A DNA stretch of 39,334 nt from a virus, in IMG/VR virus record IMGVR_UViG_3300010430_000191, positions 1 to 39,334 of that record. One strand, given 5' to 3'. Below the pieces are notes generated by a model. That model had not been told where the DNA came from. It did not search any database and was given only the letters and a program-made list of their open reading frames with translations. How positions within the stretch are numbered: position 1 is the stretch's first letter; every line of letters begins with the position of its first letter. The position numbers were made by a program, and so were the translations under genes. Below, one piece after another: positions 1-5,843 of the stretch.

Positions 1-23
1 AAGGGTCACTAAAGGAGTTTTTT

Positions 24-62
24 ATGTTATTAGAAAATGATAAAATTCATGCCCTCGTTTAA
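24..62 (+). CDS. possible 12-residue leader peptide
   Basis: A 13-codon reading frame starts with ATG at 24 behind a very good ribosome-binding site (AAAGGAG, six T residues before the ATG) and stops at TAA 60-62. It is either a leader peptide for the following gene or the remnant of a decayed gene. The frame differs from that of the next ORF and in-frame stops lie between them, so a single frameshift does not join the two. The function is unknown and the window starts too close to judge the upstream context. Confidence 0.3.
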   Translation: MLLENDKIHALV

Positions 63-99
63 GTGAAATTGCGCTTAATAAATACTGTATATATATTCG

Positions 100-1131
100 A
101 TGAGTAATAATGCGGCTCTGGCACGAAATACCCTAACAACAAACTACGGACATAGCAAGATAATGAGATCTTGTGATAAATTAATGGATGAACAAATACT
201 AAATACTAGAAGGAGGAAAGGTATATATTCTCAAGGATTTTTAACCTCTATATTTGAGGAGCTGTGCGAACTAGAAAAGACAAAAATAAAAGCCGTTAAT
301 CAACTAAATGTCTCCGATATGCTAAAGATCGTGAATATCATGGCCACCAGTATACCAGAGGGATTGATACTATCGCGTGATTCCACGGGTATTCTAGATT
401 ACATTTCAGGATTAGATGAGAATGTATTAGTAGAAGTTGGAGGAAAAACCACTTCCCCAACTACTACTATACTAGGTAGTGATGTTAAAGCTGCCTATGC
501 TATACCAGCATTTTTCTCTAGAAGTAAATGGCTAAAAGGTACTCAAACAAAGACGGATTACAGCAGATATGGGGTTCTGACCCCATTAGCGCTGTATGCG
601 TATAAAGAGTTCTATAAGTGTACTTATGAGTCATGGCGTCCTGTTAACAAACAAAAGTTTGAGTGGGGATTACTAGAGGATGACAGAGAACTTAATGGGT
701 GGTTTGATACTTTAGAGTATAGTAAAGGACTCAAATTTTTATTAGGACATGGATTAACTGCTCAAAAAGACGAAGTTATTGGACTAGAACACTTAGCTGG
801 TATTACTAATTTACCAGAAGTAGATCATGATAGTATGATGGATATTCGTAGGCTAGCATATACTTATGGTGGGCGTATTGGTTATAAAATAACCAACTTG
901 CCTAGAATGATTCCTGATAATAAATATAAAGCCTTTGCCACTTATATAAATAGACTAGCGTGGCCACTTAGAAACATATTATTACAAGGACATATTGCTA
1001 ATAGTGCTTATCGAATACCACAAGCACATATACTAGATCTTAATAATTGGGATATTGTACCACAACCATATGATGGTATTACTAATCATGAAATACCAAA
1101 ATTAACAGATAACTTTAAGGACATGCTATAA
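100..1131 (+). CDS. unknown phage protein, 343 aa
   Basis: A long AT-rich ORF with codon use like the late genes. I recognise no family. There is no signal peptide or obvious membrane segment, and the protein looks like a soluble mixed alpha/beta protein with many aromatic residues in its second half (about 170-340). The start is uncertain: the ATG at 100 has no ribosome-binding site, and a promoter-like TTGCGC (69-74), 17 bp, TATATT (92-97) sits immediately before it, which would start RNA inside the gene. It ends in a TAATG overlap with the next gene (stop 1129-1131, next ATG 1131), so it is the first visible member of a four-gene plus-strand operon. Confidence 0.75.
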   Translation: MSNNAALARNTLTTNYGHSKIMRSCDKLMDEQILNTRRRKGIYSQGFLTSIFEELCELEKTKIKAVNQLNVSDMLKIVNIMATSIPEGLILSRDSTGILDYISGLDENVLVEVGGKTTSPTTTILGSDVKAAYAIPAFFSRSKWLKGTQTKTDYSRYGVLTPLALYAYKEFYKCTYESWRPVNKQKFEWGLLEDDRELNGWFDTLEYSKGLKFLLGHGLTAQKDEVIGLEHLAGITNLPEVDHDSMMDIRRLAYTYGGRIGYKITNLPRMIPDNKYKAFATYINRLAWPLRNILLQGHIANSAYRIPQAHILDLNNWDIVPQPYDGITNHEIPKLTDNFKDML

Positions 1132-1508
1132 TGATAATTACACAAGAGATTAAAGATATTAGAATTGAAATCAATACTGATGAAATTCAGACTTGGGAAT
1201 TACTAGAAACTACTATTAAAATGCGTAATGTTGAGAATAAACTATATGCTGCTAGATTAATGATCGAAAGTGTAATAGATTCTAGACAACAAGATGCTGA
1301 TTATACTGATACACCAGTTGAAACTGATATAAATACTAAAGAGATGCATGAGTCTAATAAAGAAGTAATTCAACGTACTAAATCATCTGAGCCAACCAAA
1401 TCATCTGAGCCAACCAAATCATCTGAGCCAACTAAATCATCTGAGTTAACTAAATCATCTGAGCCAACCATGCCGCGGAGCGGCGTACTTGGCAAGGAGG
1501 ACAAGTAA
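1131..1508 (+). CDS. low-complexity TKSSEP-repeat protein, 125 aa
   Basis: The N-terminal 75 residues look helical and charged. The C-terminal part is a tandem run of five hexapeptides, TKSSEP (one copy TKSSEL), encoded by five 18-bp units at 1377-1466. The tail after the repeats (MPRSG...) is encoded by a small GC-rich palindrome at 1472-1484. The gene starts in the stop codon of the upstream gene and its own stop overlaps the ATG of the next one (1508), so it is translationally coupled on both sides. The Ser/Thr/Glu/Pro repeat is probably an unstructured linker or tail. The function is not recognised. Confidence 0.75.
   Translation: MIITQEIKDIRIEINTDEIQTWELLETTIKMRNVENKLYAARLMIESVIDSRQQDADYTDTPVETDINTKEMHESNKEVIQRTKSSEPTKSSEPTKSSEPTKSSELTKSSEPTMPRSGVLGKEDK
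1377..1466 (+). repeat. five tandem 18-bp repeats encoding TKSSEP
   Basis: The unit ACYAAATCATCTGAGCCA occurs five times head to tail (1377, 1395, 1413, 1431, 1449), with C/T variation at its third base. The fourth copy ends in TTA instead of CCA. Because 18 is a multiple of three, copy-number change would alter the protein by whole hexapeptides. Near-identity of the units suggests recent expansion by slippage. Confidence 0.95.
1472..1484. repeat. GC-rich mini-palindrome inside a gene
   Basis: GCCGC-GGA-GCGGC, a perfect 5-bp stem with a three-base loop, sits in the last codons of the TKSSEP protein and directly upstream of the ribosome-binding site (AAGGAGG 1494-1500) of the next gene. Its base composition stands out from the AT-rich surroundings. 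It may be an mRNA hairpin near the start of the next gene or a small inserted element. Confidence 0.7.
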
Positions 1509-1960
1509 TGGCTGCTGCATACACTAAAAGAGAGACTGAGCTACTATTAAAAATGCATAGTGAGGAAGCTACTATGGCTGAAATGTGTGTGGCTTTAAAT
1601 AAAACTCGTAAGTCAGTAATAGCTAAGTTATCTAAGGAAGGTGTTTACGAAAAGACTGGATATAGGGATAAGACAGGAGCTGTACCTGAGAACAAAATAG
1701 AGATAGTTCATGAGATTGAGAGCTACTTAGGTAGTGAGTCACTCTTAGGATTAGAAAAAACTCCAAAATTGGTCTTGAAAAAATTACGTAATTATATTAG
1801 AGATACTAGTGAGATACTAGAAGAATCTTTATGTGAGATTGCTGAACTGAGTGAGAATAATAGGATTTTGCAGGATGTAACAGCTTCTAAGCAACTCGGC
1901 GCGAAGCGCCGTGAATCTGAATTAGAAATTTTATTCTCGGAGGATGACAATGACAGCTAA
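1508..1960 (+). CDS. HTH-like DNA-binding protein, paralogue 1 (150 aa)
   Basis: Residues about 5-48 form a likely helix-turn-helix unit ending in the signature KSVIAKLSKEGVY (35-47). Residues about 60-100 hold a second helical module with 'LGLEKTPKLVLKKLR'. The same two modules, in the same order, occur in the proteins at 2639-2995 and 5338-5745 on the other strand, so the three are paralogues. Proteins of this layout are common in phages but are not functionally assigned as far as I know; a role as sequence-specific DNA binder is inferred from the fold pattern only. A strong ribosome-binding site (AAGGAGG) precedes the ATG. A GC-rich palindrome (1897-1911) is inserted near the C terminus and encodes part of 'LGAKRR'. 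Confidence 0.8.
   Translation: MAAAYTKRETELLLKMHSEEATMAEMCVALNKTRKSVIAKLSKEGVYEKTGYRDKTGAVPENKIEIVHEIESYLGSESLLGLEKTPKLVLKKLRNYIRDTSEILEESLCEIAELSENNRILQDVTASKQLGAKRRESELEILFSEDDNDS
1897..1911. repeat. GC-rich mini-palindrome inside HTH paralogue 1
   Basis: CGGCGC-GAA-GCGCCG is a perfect 6-bp stem with a GAA loop inside an AT-rich coding sequence. It belongs to the same class as those at 1472, 2360, 2530 and 8199 (5-6 bp stems, three-base loops). Confidence 0.7.
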
Positions 1961-2231
1961 AATTTTACCACTATGGCAGTTACACCCCCCAGAGGATAAG
2001 GTATGTGCCAACTGTGTATATTACAAACCTAATAGCGATATGATTAATCTTAGAGGTAAATGCTTTTTGTCAGAGGTTACTATGCATCACTCTGATTCAT
2101 GTGAGGGCTTCGAGTATTGGACTAGTACTACTACAGATAAGTATTTACATGATTATATCAGGGAAGCAGAAGCCTATGTCGATTACTGTAATGCCAAAGT
2201 CGAACAGTTACTAGATGATAACGATTGGTAA
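1950..2231 (+). CDS. small zinc-binding-like protein, 93 aa
   Basis: Two ATGs (1944, 1950) follow the ribosome-binding site GGAGG at 1939-1943. Only the one at 1950 has proper spacing, so I use it. The gene overlaps the end of the HTH gene in another frame. The protein has a CANC...C...C pattern (CxxCxYY, then GKCF, then SCEGFEYW), like small Cys-rich phage proteins that bind one zinc. The C-terminal third is an acidic helix. It is the last gene of the operon before the terminator at 2350. The exact function is not recognised. Confidence 0.75.
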   Translation: MTAKILPLWQLHPPEDKVCANCVYYKPNSDMINLRGKCFLSEVTMHHSDSCEGFEYWTSTTTDKYLHDYIREAEAYVDYCNAKVEQLLDDNDW

Positions 2232-2255
2232 AAAGTGTTGTATTTATGCAACAGA

Positions 2256-2271
2256 AGATACTATAGTATCT
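2256..2271. promoter_or_regulatory. 16-bp perfect palindrome, possible operator
   Basis: AGATACTATAGTATCT reads the same on both strands. A half-site copy GATACTATA follows at 2277-2285. It lies 24 bases after the last gene of the left operon and before its terminator. Such dyads are typical of protein-binding sites; a regulator is not identified. Confidence 0.45.
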
Positions 2272-2349
2272 AATTCGATACTATAATACCAAGAAAAAAA
2301 TAGACCAATTTTACTTTTGTTCGGGGCGATTCAAGAGCAAAATTAAGGA

Positions 2350-2387
2350 GGCCAACTTCGCGACTACGTCGCAGGTTGGCCTTTTTT
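2350..2387 (+). terminator. rho-independent terminator of the left operon
   Basis: Stem GGCCAAC (2350-2356) pairs with GTTGGCC (2375-2381). An inner stem GCGAC-TAC-GTCGC (2360-2372) stacks on it, and six T residues follow. This is a textbook intrinsic terminator for the plus-strand operon. Confidence 0.88.
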
Positions 2388-2529
2388 ATTGCTTAAATTC
2401 AACAATTCTCACAAAAACGTAGAATAATGCGCATAATTGTAAGAATATGCACGCAATATGCAAGAAATTGACCAATTTACTAAGAAAAACTAAGAATAAT
2501 GGACTATCGAGTACCCCAGTGGCACACTT

Positions 2530-2589
2530 GCGGCGGAGCCGCGAAAATGCTGCACTGCGGCACTGGCGCTGCTGCAGCGCAGCATTTTC
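2530..2589. repeat. GC-rich hairpin cluster R0
   Basis: GCGGC-GGA-GCCGC (2530-2542) is followed by inverted arms GAAAATGCTGC (2543-2553) and GCAGCATTTTC (2579-2589) enclosing a GC-rich core. The core contains ACTGGCGC, a one-base variant of the ACTGGTGC that precedes the stem-loops R1, R3 and R4. It lies just beyond the terminator of the minus-strand HTH gene. Confidence 0.65.
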
Positions 2590-2600
2590 CGGACAAAAGA

Positions 2601-2630
2601 AAACCCCGGAGTCGCTAAACTCCGGGGTTT
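2601..2630 (-). terminator. rho-independent terminator of HTH paralogue 2
   Basis: AAACCCCGGAG (2601-2611) pairs over 11 bp with CTCCGGGGTTT (2620-2630). Read on the minus strand the stem ends in GGGGTTTTCTTTTG, a U-rich tail. It begins 9 bases after the stop codon of the gene at 2639. Confidence 0.88.
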
Positions 2631-2638
2631 TCAAAGGG

Positions 2639-2995
2639 TTACGCTACCTCTTCAACCTCAAACTCACCATCGCGCTCAAGGAAAGCGCCGACGATGCGCT
2701 CAAGCACGTTCTTATTTGCCTTCTCCAGCGAGTCGAACAGGTCGGCCGTAACGCCGACTTCGTCGGCAATCTGGCCAACAAGGTCAGCCTTGGTTACAGC
2801 AGGCGTCTTTGCAACAGTCTTGCTGATGTAGACACCCTCACGAACGAGCTTTGCACGAATCGAAGCAACGTTGCGATTCAGGTTCTTTGCCAGATCAGTA
2901 ACGACCTGATCACGAGCCTCCTGAGTCTCACAAGTCTGGTAAGCTTCGACCATTGCAGTTGCGACTTCATCGGTGTAGTTGGTATCCTTGGACAT
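2639..2995 (-). CDS. HTH-like DNA-binding protein, paralogue 2 (118 aa)
   Basis: Two-module protein: an N-terminal helix-turn-helix-like unit (about 7-56) with signature VASIRAKLVREGVY (43-56), and a C-terminal helical module (about 68-105) with 'LEKANKNVLERI'. It is paralogous to the proteins at 1508 and 5338 and closest to the latter; the two also share the leader sequence CAACCGG(G)AGA containing the ribosome-binding site. The G+C and codon choice are higher than in the plus-strand copy. It is second gene of a cassette that starts at the promoter 3154-3182, with an additional promoter at 3061-3089. A regulatory DNA-binding role is inferred. Confidence 0.85.
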   Translation of the reverse strand: MSKDTNYTDEVATAMVEAYQTCETQEARDQVVTDLAKNLNRNVASIRAKLVREGVYISKTVAKTPAVTKADLVGQIADEVGVTADLFDSLEKANKNVLERIVGAFLERDGEFEVEEVA

Positions 2996-3029
2996 TATGT
3001 ATCTCCCGGTTGGTATTGAAAAAATGGAT

Positions 3030-3110
3030 TCAAACGCTTCTCACTAAATCCAGTATAAATATTATAGCCGGAATAGTGAAAGAAATCAAGACAACTAATT
3101 CAAACGTCAT
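3030..3110 (-). CDS. 26-residue single-span membrane microprotein
   Basis: A 27-codon frame starts at ATG 3108-3110 behind GGAGGG (3118-3123) with 7-base spacing. It lies 37 bases downstream of the predicted start site of a near-consensus promoter. The product begins MTFELVVLISF and is almost entirely one hydrophobic helix (about residues 4-20) with a short basic end, LVRSV. Good start signals, position as first gene of the transcript and the membrane-helix pattern together support a real gene. Such small phage membrane proteins often act on the host envelope, but no function can be assigned here. Confidence 0.6.
   Translation of the reverse strand: MTFELVVLISFTIPAIIFILDLVRSV
3061..3089 (-). 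promoter_or_regulatory. sigma-70 promoter inside the microprotein gene
   Basis: -35 TTGATT (3084-3089), 17-bp spacer, -10 TATAAT (3061-3066) on the minus strand. It would give HTH paralogue 2 a second transcript that lacks the microprotein. Confidence 0.55.
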
Positions 3111-3153
3111 TGCACTACCCTCCAGCTAAGTTATCTCCATATTCGATTGTAAT

Positions 3154-3182
3154 ATTATACCCCCCCTACAAGCAAAAGTCAA
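3154..3182 (-). promoter_or_regulatory. sigma-70 promoter of the microprotein/HTH cassette
   Basis: -35 TTGACT (3177-3182), 17-bp spacer, -10 TATAAT (3154-3159) on the minus strand. The spacer contains a G7 run. The predicted start near 3147 gives a 37-base leader to the microprotein. A perfect palindrome TGCTGC-AAT-GCAGCA lies upstream at about 3205-3219. Confidence 0.8.
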
Positions 3183-3290
3183 GTTAATTTTTTTGAACTT
3201 GACATGCTGCAATGCAGCACTGACGCTAAACCCCAGTACCCCTATTTCACACGCGGAACATAACATTTGCAATTTTGCACTTGACTACTG

Positions 3291-3350
3291 GTGCGCTTCG
3301 TGCGAAGCACGAAGCGTCACCCCCGAATCGTCCCACATTCGGGACGATTC
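3291..3350. repeat. GC-rich double stem-loop R1
   Basis: First stem: GTGCGCTTCG pairs with CGAAGCGTCAC (one bulge). Then CCCCCG, and a perfect 10-bp stem GAATCGTCCC (3325-3334) / GGGACGATTC (3341-3350). It is preceded by ACTGGTGC (3287-3294). The second stem lies inside the end of the gene at 3317 and encodes its last residues; the stop codon TGA (3317-3319) comes from the conserved GGGGGTGACGC segment. A member of a family with R2-R5. Confidence 0.8.
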
Positions 3351-3487
3351 CTAATCTGGTTCATCTTTCGGACGGTCAGATTATCTGCCCCACATCTGGA
3401 ACATTTGCTAAAAACGAGAATATGCCCACGTCTGAAACGTGTCCTAGTTTTCCAAACGTGCCCAAAAAAGAAACATTTCCAGTTCAT
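3317..3487 (-). CDS. DUF1660-like small Cys protein, 56 aa
   Basis: The start at 3487 has an excellent ribosome-binding site (AAGGAGGAAT, 6 bases away); upstream in-frame codons overlap the SprT gene and are not needed. The protein starts MNWKCFFFGHVWK and has CSRCG near residue 33, the pattern of DUF1660-type phage proteins (Cys, GHxW, then CxRCG), likely one zinc site. It overlaps the end of the SprT-like gene by a few bases and is last of its cassette. The final residues, NRPECGTIRG, are read from stem-loop R1, so a repeat element supplies the C terminus and stop codon. The function is unknown. Confidence 0.72.
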   Translation of the reverse strand: MNWKCFFFGHVWKTRTRFRRGHILVFSKCSRCGADNLTVRKMNQIRNRPECGTIRG

Positions 3488-3828
3488 ATCGTTATTCCTC
3501 CTTTTCGGAATAGTGCGCCAATTTGATAAAAGTCTTGACCATGCCATATATTGGCATCGCCGGGAGTATTGTCATTTTCAAGACCATACCAAAATCCGGC
3601 ATAGTCCTGAAAGTAGTGACACATTTCGTGCGCCATTGTCGCCCTCAAATCAGATTTGGAACATTTCCGGTGATAGTAGATTGTTCCATTATCGTAAGAA
3701 CCCCATACGGAAAACCCATTATCGGAACAATTCCCAGACATCTTAACTATTCTAGGAATGGGAAGAACACCGTTCAGGTATTCCCGATTTAGTTCCAAAA
3801 ACAGGTTTTTCGCGTATGTGGTATTCAT
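3484..3828 (-). CDS. SprT-like zinc metalloprotein, 114 aa
   Basis: It contains the zinc-protease motif HEMCH (residues 67-71) with a downstream WHGQDF (95-100) that supplies the usual third histidine of SprT/Spartan-type domains. The length fits a minimal SprT core without the C-terminal zinc ribbon; interestingly the next gene encodes a separate CxxC protein. SprT-family domains in cells cut proteins crosslinked to DNA; phage copies are frequent but of unclear role. The start codon overlaps the stop of the upstream membrane protein (ATGA at 3825-3828), so translation is coupled. Confidence 0.85.
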   Translation of the reverse strand: MNTTYAKNLFLELNREYLNGVLPIPRIVKMSGNCSDNGFSVWGSYDNGTIYYHRKCSKSDLRATMAHEMCHYFQDYAGFWYGLENDNTPGDANIWHGQDFYQIGALFRKGGITI

Positions 3829-3992
3829 TTTACCATTGCCCAGATCAGCCCAATATTGGCACTAGCGTATGATAGGAACACAACCGCCATCGGTAATTGT
3901 CCCGTTTTCATAGCCATTCCCGCCTGTAGAATATACAGGCATCCGGCCATAAGTGTCGGCCACGATAGTTTCAGAATTTCAACAGTATCCAT
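3825..3992 (-). CDS. small two-span membrane protein, 55 aa
   Basis: The start at 3992 is chosen because GGGAGCG lies a few bases upstream and the exonuclease stops two bases before it. The residues form two hydrophobic segments (about 8-27 and 33-52) separated by a short basic turn (MKTGQLP), so it is probably an inner-membrane hairpin. No family is recognised. It sits between the exonuclease and SprT-like genes in one operon. Confidence 0.7.
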   Translation of the reverse strand: MDTVEILKLSWPTLMAGCLYILQAGMAMKTGQLPMAVVFLSYASANIGLIWAMVK

Positions 3993-3994
3993 TT

Positions 3995-4675
3995 TTAGTT
4001 CGCTCCCGGTTGTGCCAAACGCCACGGATGATAGACAATGTTATTATATGGTATTGTCTGCTTCTTTGCTAACAGATTCTTTAAAATATCTGTTTCAATT
4101 ACGGCATCATCTAGCGCCGTATGTTGTTCCACAAACTCGAATTGCCCAGTTATGAAACGATATGCACATTCGGCGGTTGTTCTATAATTGCCCGCTTCCG
4201 ACCGCCAACCATGCTGCTCCGCAACATCCCAATACAACCGGGATGGGAACAAATCCTTACATGCGAAATACCACAAATCCAGAAGATCAGGCGCTTTTGA
4301 GAATATTGCAGTTTTGCAACCTAATAGCTTTTTGGTAGCTTTTACCGCGCCCATGTCAAACGGGAGATTATACGCAGTAAGGACATTTGCAGAATTGAAA
4401 CTTTCCCGCATCCGGTCCGAACATTCGGCCCATGTGAGAATTTCAATCTCACCTCGCTCGATTGTTTCAATATAGAAACTAAAGATTTTCTTGGCAAAGT
4501 ACGCGCCCATCATTAGTTTCGGATTCGTGACAATCTCGCGAACGAGATAGTTTTGAGAATCGTAAACATTCCCATATCTGTCAACTATCTGCCAACCGAT
4601 ATCATAAATGACATTTTGTGGCGGAAGTCCAACTGTCTCGGTATCGAGAACGATGAATTTTTTCAATGGTTCCAT
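3995..4675 (-). CDS. DEDDh-type 3'-5' exonuclease (DnaQ-like), 226 aa
   Basis: All three exonuclease motifs are present: Exo I DTET (Asp11, Glu13), Exo II YNLPFD (Asp107), and Exo III HTALDDA (His185, Asp190). This is the DEDDh set of proofreading-type nucleases (DnaQ, RNase T, ExoX), using two metal ions. No polymerase domain is attached. The start at 4675 (MEPLKKFIV) follows AAGGT and lies one base after the stop of the HAD gene. It may serve DNA repair, degradation of host DNA or RNA turnover; the substrate cannot be read from sequence. Confidence 0.88.
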   Translation of the reverse strand: MEPLKKFIVLDTETVGLPPQNVIYDIGWQIVDRYGNVYDSQNYLVREIVTNPKLMMGAYFAKKIFSFYIETIERGEIEILTWAECSDRMRESFNSANVLTAYNLPFDMGAVKATKKLLGCKTAIFSKAPDLLDLWYFACKDLFPSRLYWDVAEQHGWRSEAGNYRTTAECAYRFITGQFEFVEQHTALDDAVIETDILKNLLAKKQTIPYNNIVYHPWRLAQPGAN

Positions 4676-4676
4676 T

Positions 4677-5153
4677 TTAGTGACCTTGTAAGCTAGGGAT
4701 ATAAACCGGATTAGCATTAATCGCGGGACTGACATTATTCAGATAACTAAGATTATCCTCATAAAAGAAACGGGGTATATTTTGAAACTGTTTCAGATTC
4801 AGGAACATCTTTAGTTGTCTCGTTTTTAAGACTGTTCCAGGTTCCATATTTCCGTCGGGACGGTGGAATGCTTTATTAGGTTTTCCTAAATTAGCAAAAA
4901 GCCACGATTCCGACTCGCGCCAGTGTCGGCCATTTCGTGCCGTGCATAGGATAGTATACATCTCTGGATCTTTTAGCTGATCCTGATATTGTTCCGCAAG
5001 TGGAAGCAATTCGTCCCGATAGTAGAACTGTTCATTATCCAGCCAATGCTGAAAATCAATGGTAATTTTCTCACCATTGAACATAGTTCTATATCTGTGA
5101 CTAGAATCAATTAAGGTTCCGTCTATGTCGTAAATGTGAATCTGTTTAATCAT
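4677..5153 (-). CDS. HAD-family phosphatase, 158 aa
   Basis: HAD motif I DIDGT (Asp9, Asp11), motif II Thr71 in TARN, motif III Lys110 and motif IV FYEDN (Glu132, Asp133) are all visible in the right order. The small size fits nucleotidase or polynucleotide 3'-phosphatase-like members found in many phages. The start at 5153 puts the nucleophile Asp at residue 9, as usual, although the frame stays open upstream. A near-consensus promoter (-10 at 5160-5165) lies so close that transcription is predicted to begin at or within a base or two of the ATG, so the mRNA may be leaderless. First gene of a five-gene operon with the exonuclease. Confidence 0.87.
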   Translation of the reverse strand: MIKQIHIYDIDGTLIDSSHRYRTMFNGEKITIDFQHWLDNEQFYYRDELLPLAEQYQDQLKDPEMYTILCTARNGRHWRESESWLFANLGKPNKAFHRPDGNMEPGTVLKTRQLKMFLNLKQFQNIPRFFYEDNLSYLNNVSPAINANPVYIPSLQGH

Positions 5154-5159
5154 GGGACT

Positions 5160-5188
5160 ATCGTACAGACCGCCGCGCCGCTTGTCAA
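5160..5188 (-). promoter_or_regulatory. sigma-70 promoter of the HAD/exonuclease/SprT operon
   Basis: -35 TTGACA (5183-5188), 17-bp GC-rich spacer, -10 TACGAT (5160-5165), minus strand. Seven bases past the -10 is the A of the HAD start codon. A long palindrome (5220-5254) lies 31 bp upstream of the -35. Confidence 0.78.
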
Positions 5189-5219
5189 GCATTATTAACA
5201 TATTGTAATGTTGGCCGAG

Positions 5220-5254
5220 TTGGCACGATATTTGCCTTGCAAAAATCGTGCCAA
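5220..5254. repeat. TTGGCACGAT palindrome, copy 1 (promoter-linked)
   Basis: TTGGCACGAT (5220-5229) pairs with ATCGTGCCAA (5245-5254). The stem continues, after one mismatch, as TTTGC / GCAAA with a 3-base loop. It is homologous to 5844-5881, including the flank TTA-N8-TAA toward the promoter, and sits 31 bp upstream of a -35 box. Confidence 0.8.
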
Positions 5255-5257
5255 GTA

Positions 5258-5328
5258 GGGGGTGACGCGCTTCGCGCGTCACCCCCGGATCGTCCCATTT
5301 CTGGAACGAACCGGGAGCGACGTGCTCC
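5258..5328. repeat. GC-rich stem-loop cluster R2
   Basis: A perfect 13-bp stem, GGGGGTGACGCGC (5258-5270) / GCGCGTCACCCCC (5274-5286), has a TTC loop. A second, imperfect stem CCGGATCGTCCCA / TGGAACGAACCGG follows, and a third GGAGC / GCTCC (5314-5328). It lies just downstream of HTH paralogue 3 on the minus strand and may terminate or protect its transcript. Confidence 0.82.
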
Positions 5329-5337
5329 GCTTGGTTT

Positions 5338-5745
5338 TTAGACCGTGACCGTCTCGGAATCGGCAACATCCTCGGCGCTTTCCGATTCGTCAAAAACGAC
5401 CTCCGCAGCGGCTCGCAGCGCAGCGCGCACGGCCTTTAGCGTCGGCTTATTTGCCTTTTCCAGACCGGGAAGCGAATCGGGATTGACGCCCATAATCGTC
5501 TCGATTGTGGTCACGATTTCCTCTTTCGTTTCGGTCTTTTCGCCGTTTTTGTCGGTCGGCGTTTTTGCGACATAGTAGCCTTCGCGCACCATCTTGGCTC
5601 GCACGCTGGCGACATTGACGCCAAGCCGATTAGCAAAAGCCGAAACAACGACCTTGCGACCCTCATCACCTTCCTCGGCGGTGTATTGCTCGCGCATATC
5701 GGCGCAGACTTCCTCGGTGTAAACACTTTTCGTATCCTTTGACAT
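5338..5745 (-). CDS. HTH-like DNA-binding protein, paralogue 3 (135 aa)
   Basis: Same two-module layout as the proteins at 1508 and 2639: HTH-like unit with VASVRAKMVREGYY (45-58), linker, then helical module containing 'LEKANKPTLKAVR' (about 94-106), and an acidic tail. N-terminal MSKDT and the SD-bearing leader CAACCGGAGA match paralogue 2. It is the most GC-rich of the three. Ribosome-binding site GGAG precedes the ATG at 5745. It is a single-gene cassette between its promoter (5786-5813) and the R2 hairpins. A regulatory role, perhaps on the cassette promoters themselves, is an inference. Confidence 0.85.
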   Translation of the reverse strand: MSKDTKSVYTEEVCADMREQYTAEEGDEGRKVVVSAFANRLGVNVASVRAKMVREGYYVAKTPTDKNGEKTETKEEIVTTIETIMGVNPDSLPGLEKANKPTLKAVRAALRAAAEVVFDESESAEDVADSETVTV

Positions 5746-5785
5746 AACTAATTCTCCGGTTGGGTTTGCCTAATTGACGATAAGA

Positions 5786-5813
5786 ATTATACACGTTTCC
5801 CTAGCCGTGTCTA
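5786..5813 (-). promoter_or_regulatory. sigma-70 promoter of HTH paralogue 3
   Basis: -35 TAGACA (5808-5813), 16-bp spacer, -10 TATAAT (5786-5791), minus strand. The palindrome at 5844-5881 lies 30 bp upstream of the -35, the same geometry as at the HAD promoter. Confidence 0.7.
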
Positions 5814-5843
5814 CAATTATTACAATATGTTAATGTTCGGTAT

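Larger units (their letters stand above)
2232..2638. other. 407-base non-coding gap between convergent operons
   Basis: No convincing gene. From left to right it holds a perfect 16-bp palindrome at 2256-2271 with a partial second copy (GATACTATA at 2277), the plus-strand terminator at 2350-2387, an AT-rich stretch with ATGCGCAT and two ATATGCA direct repeats (about 2427-2462), a cluster of GC-rich hairpins (2530-2589), and the minus-strand terminator (2601-2630). Confidence 0.75.

Noticed and set aside
24-100. Programmed frameshift joining the 12-residue frame to the 343-residue ORF
   Set aside because: Stop codons in the main frame between the two (TAA TAA around 76-81) exclude a continuous shifted product.
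2447-3019. 190-codon plus-strand open frame
   Set aside because: It runs antisense through two terminators and the HTH paralogue 2 gene; no start signals. Shadow of the minus-strand genes.
3291-3746. 151-codon plus-strand open frame over the SprT-like gene
   Set aside because: Antisense to a gene with clear HEMCH motif and without a ribosome-binding site of its own.
5154-5393. 80-residue N-terminal extension of the HAD phosphatase
   Set aside because: It would translate the promoter, the palindrome and R2, and would put the catalytic Asp far from the N terminus, unlike the family.
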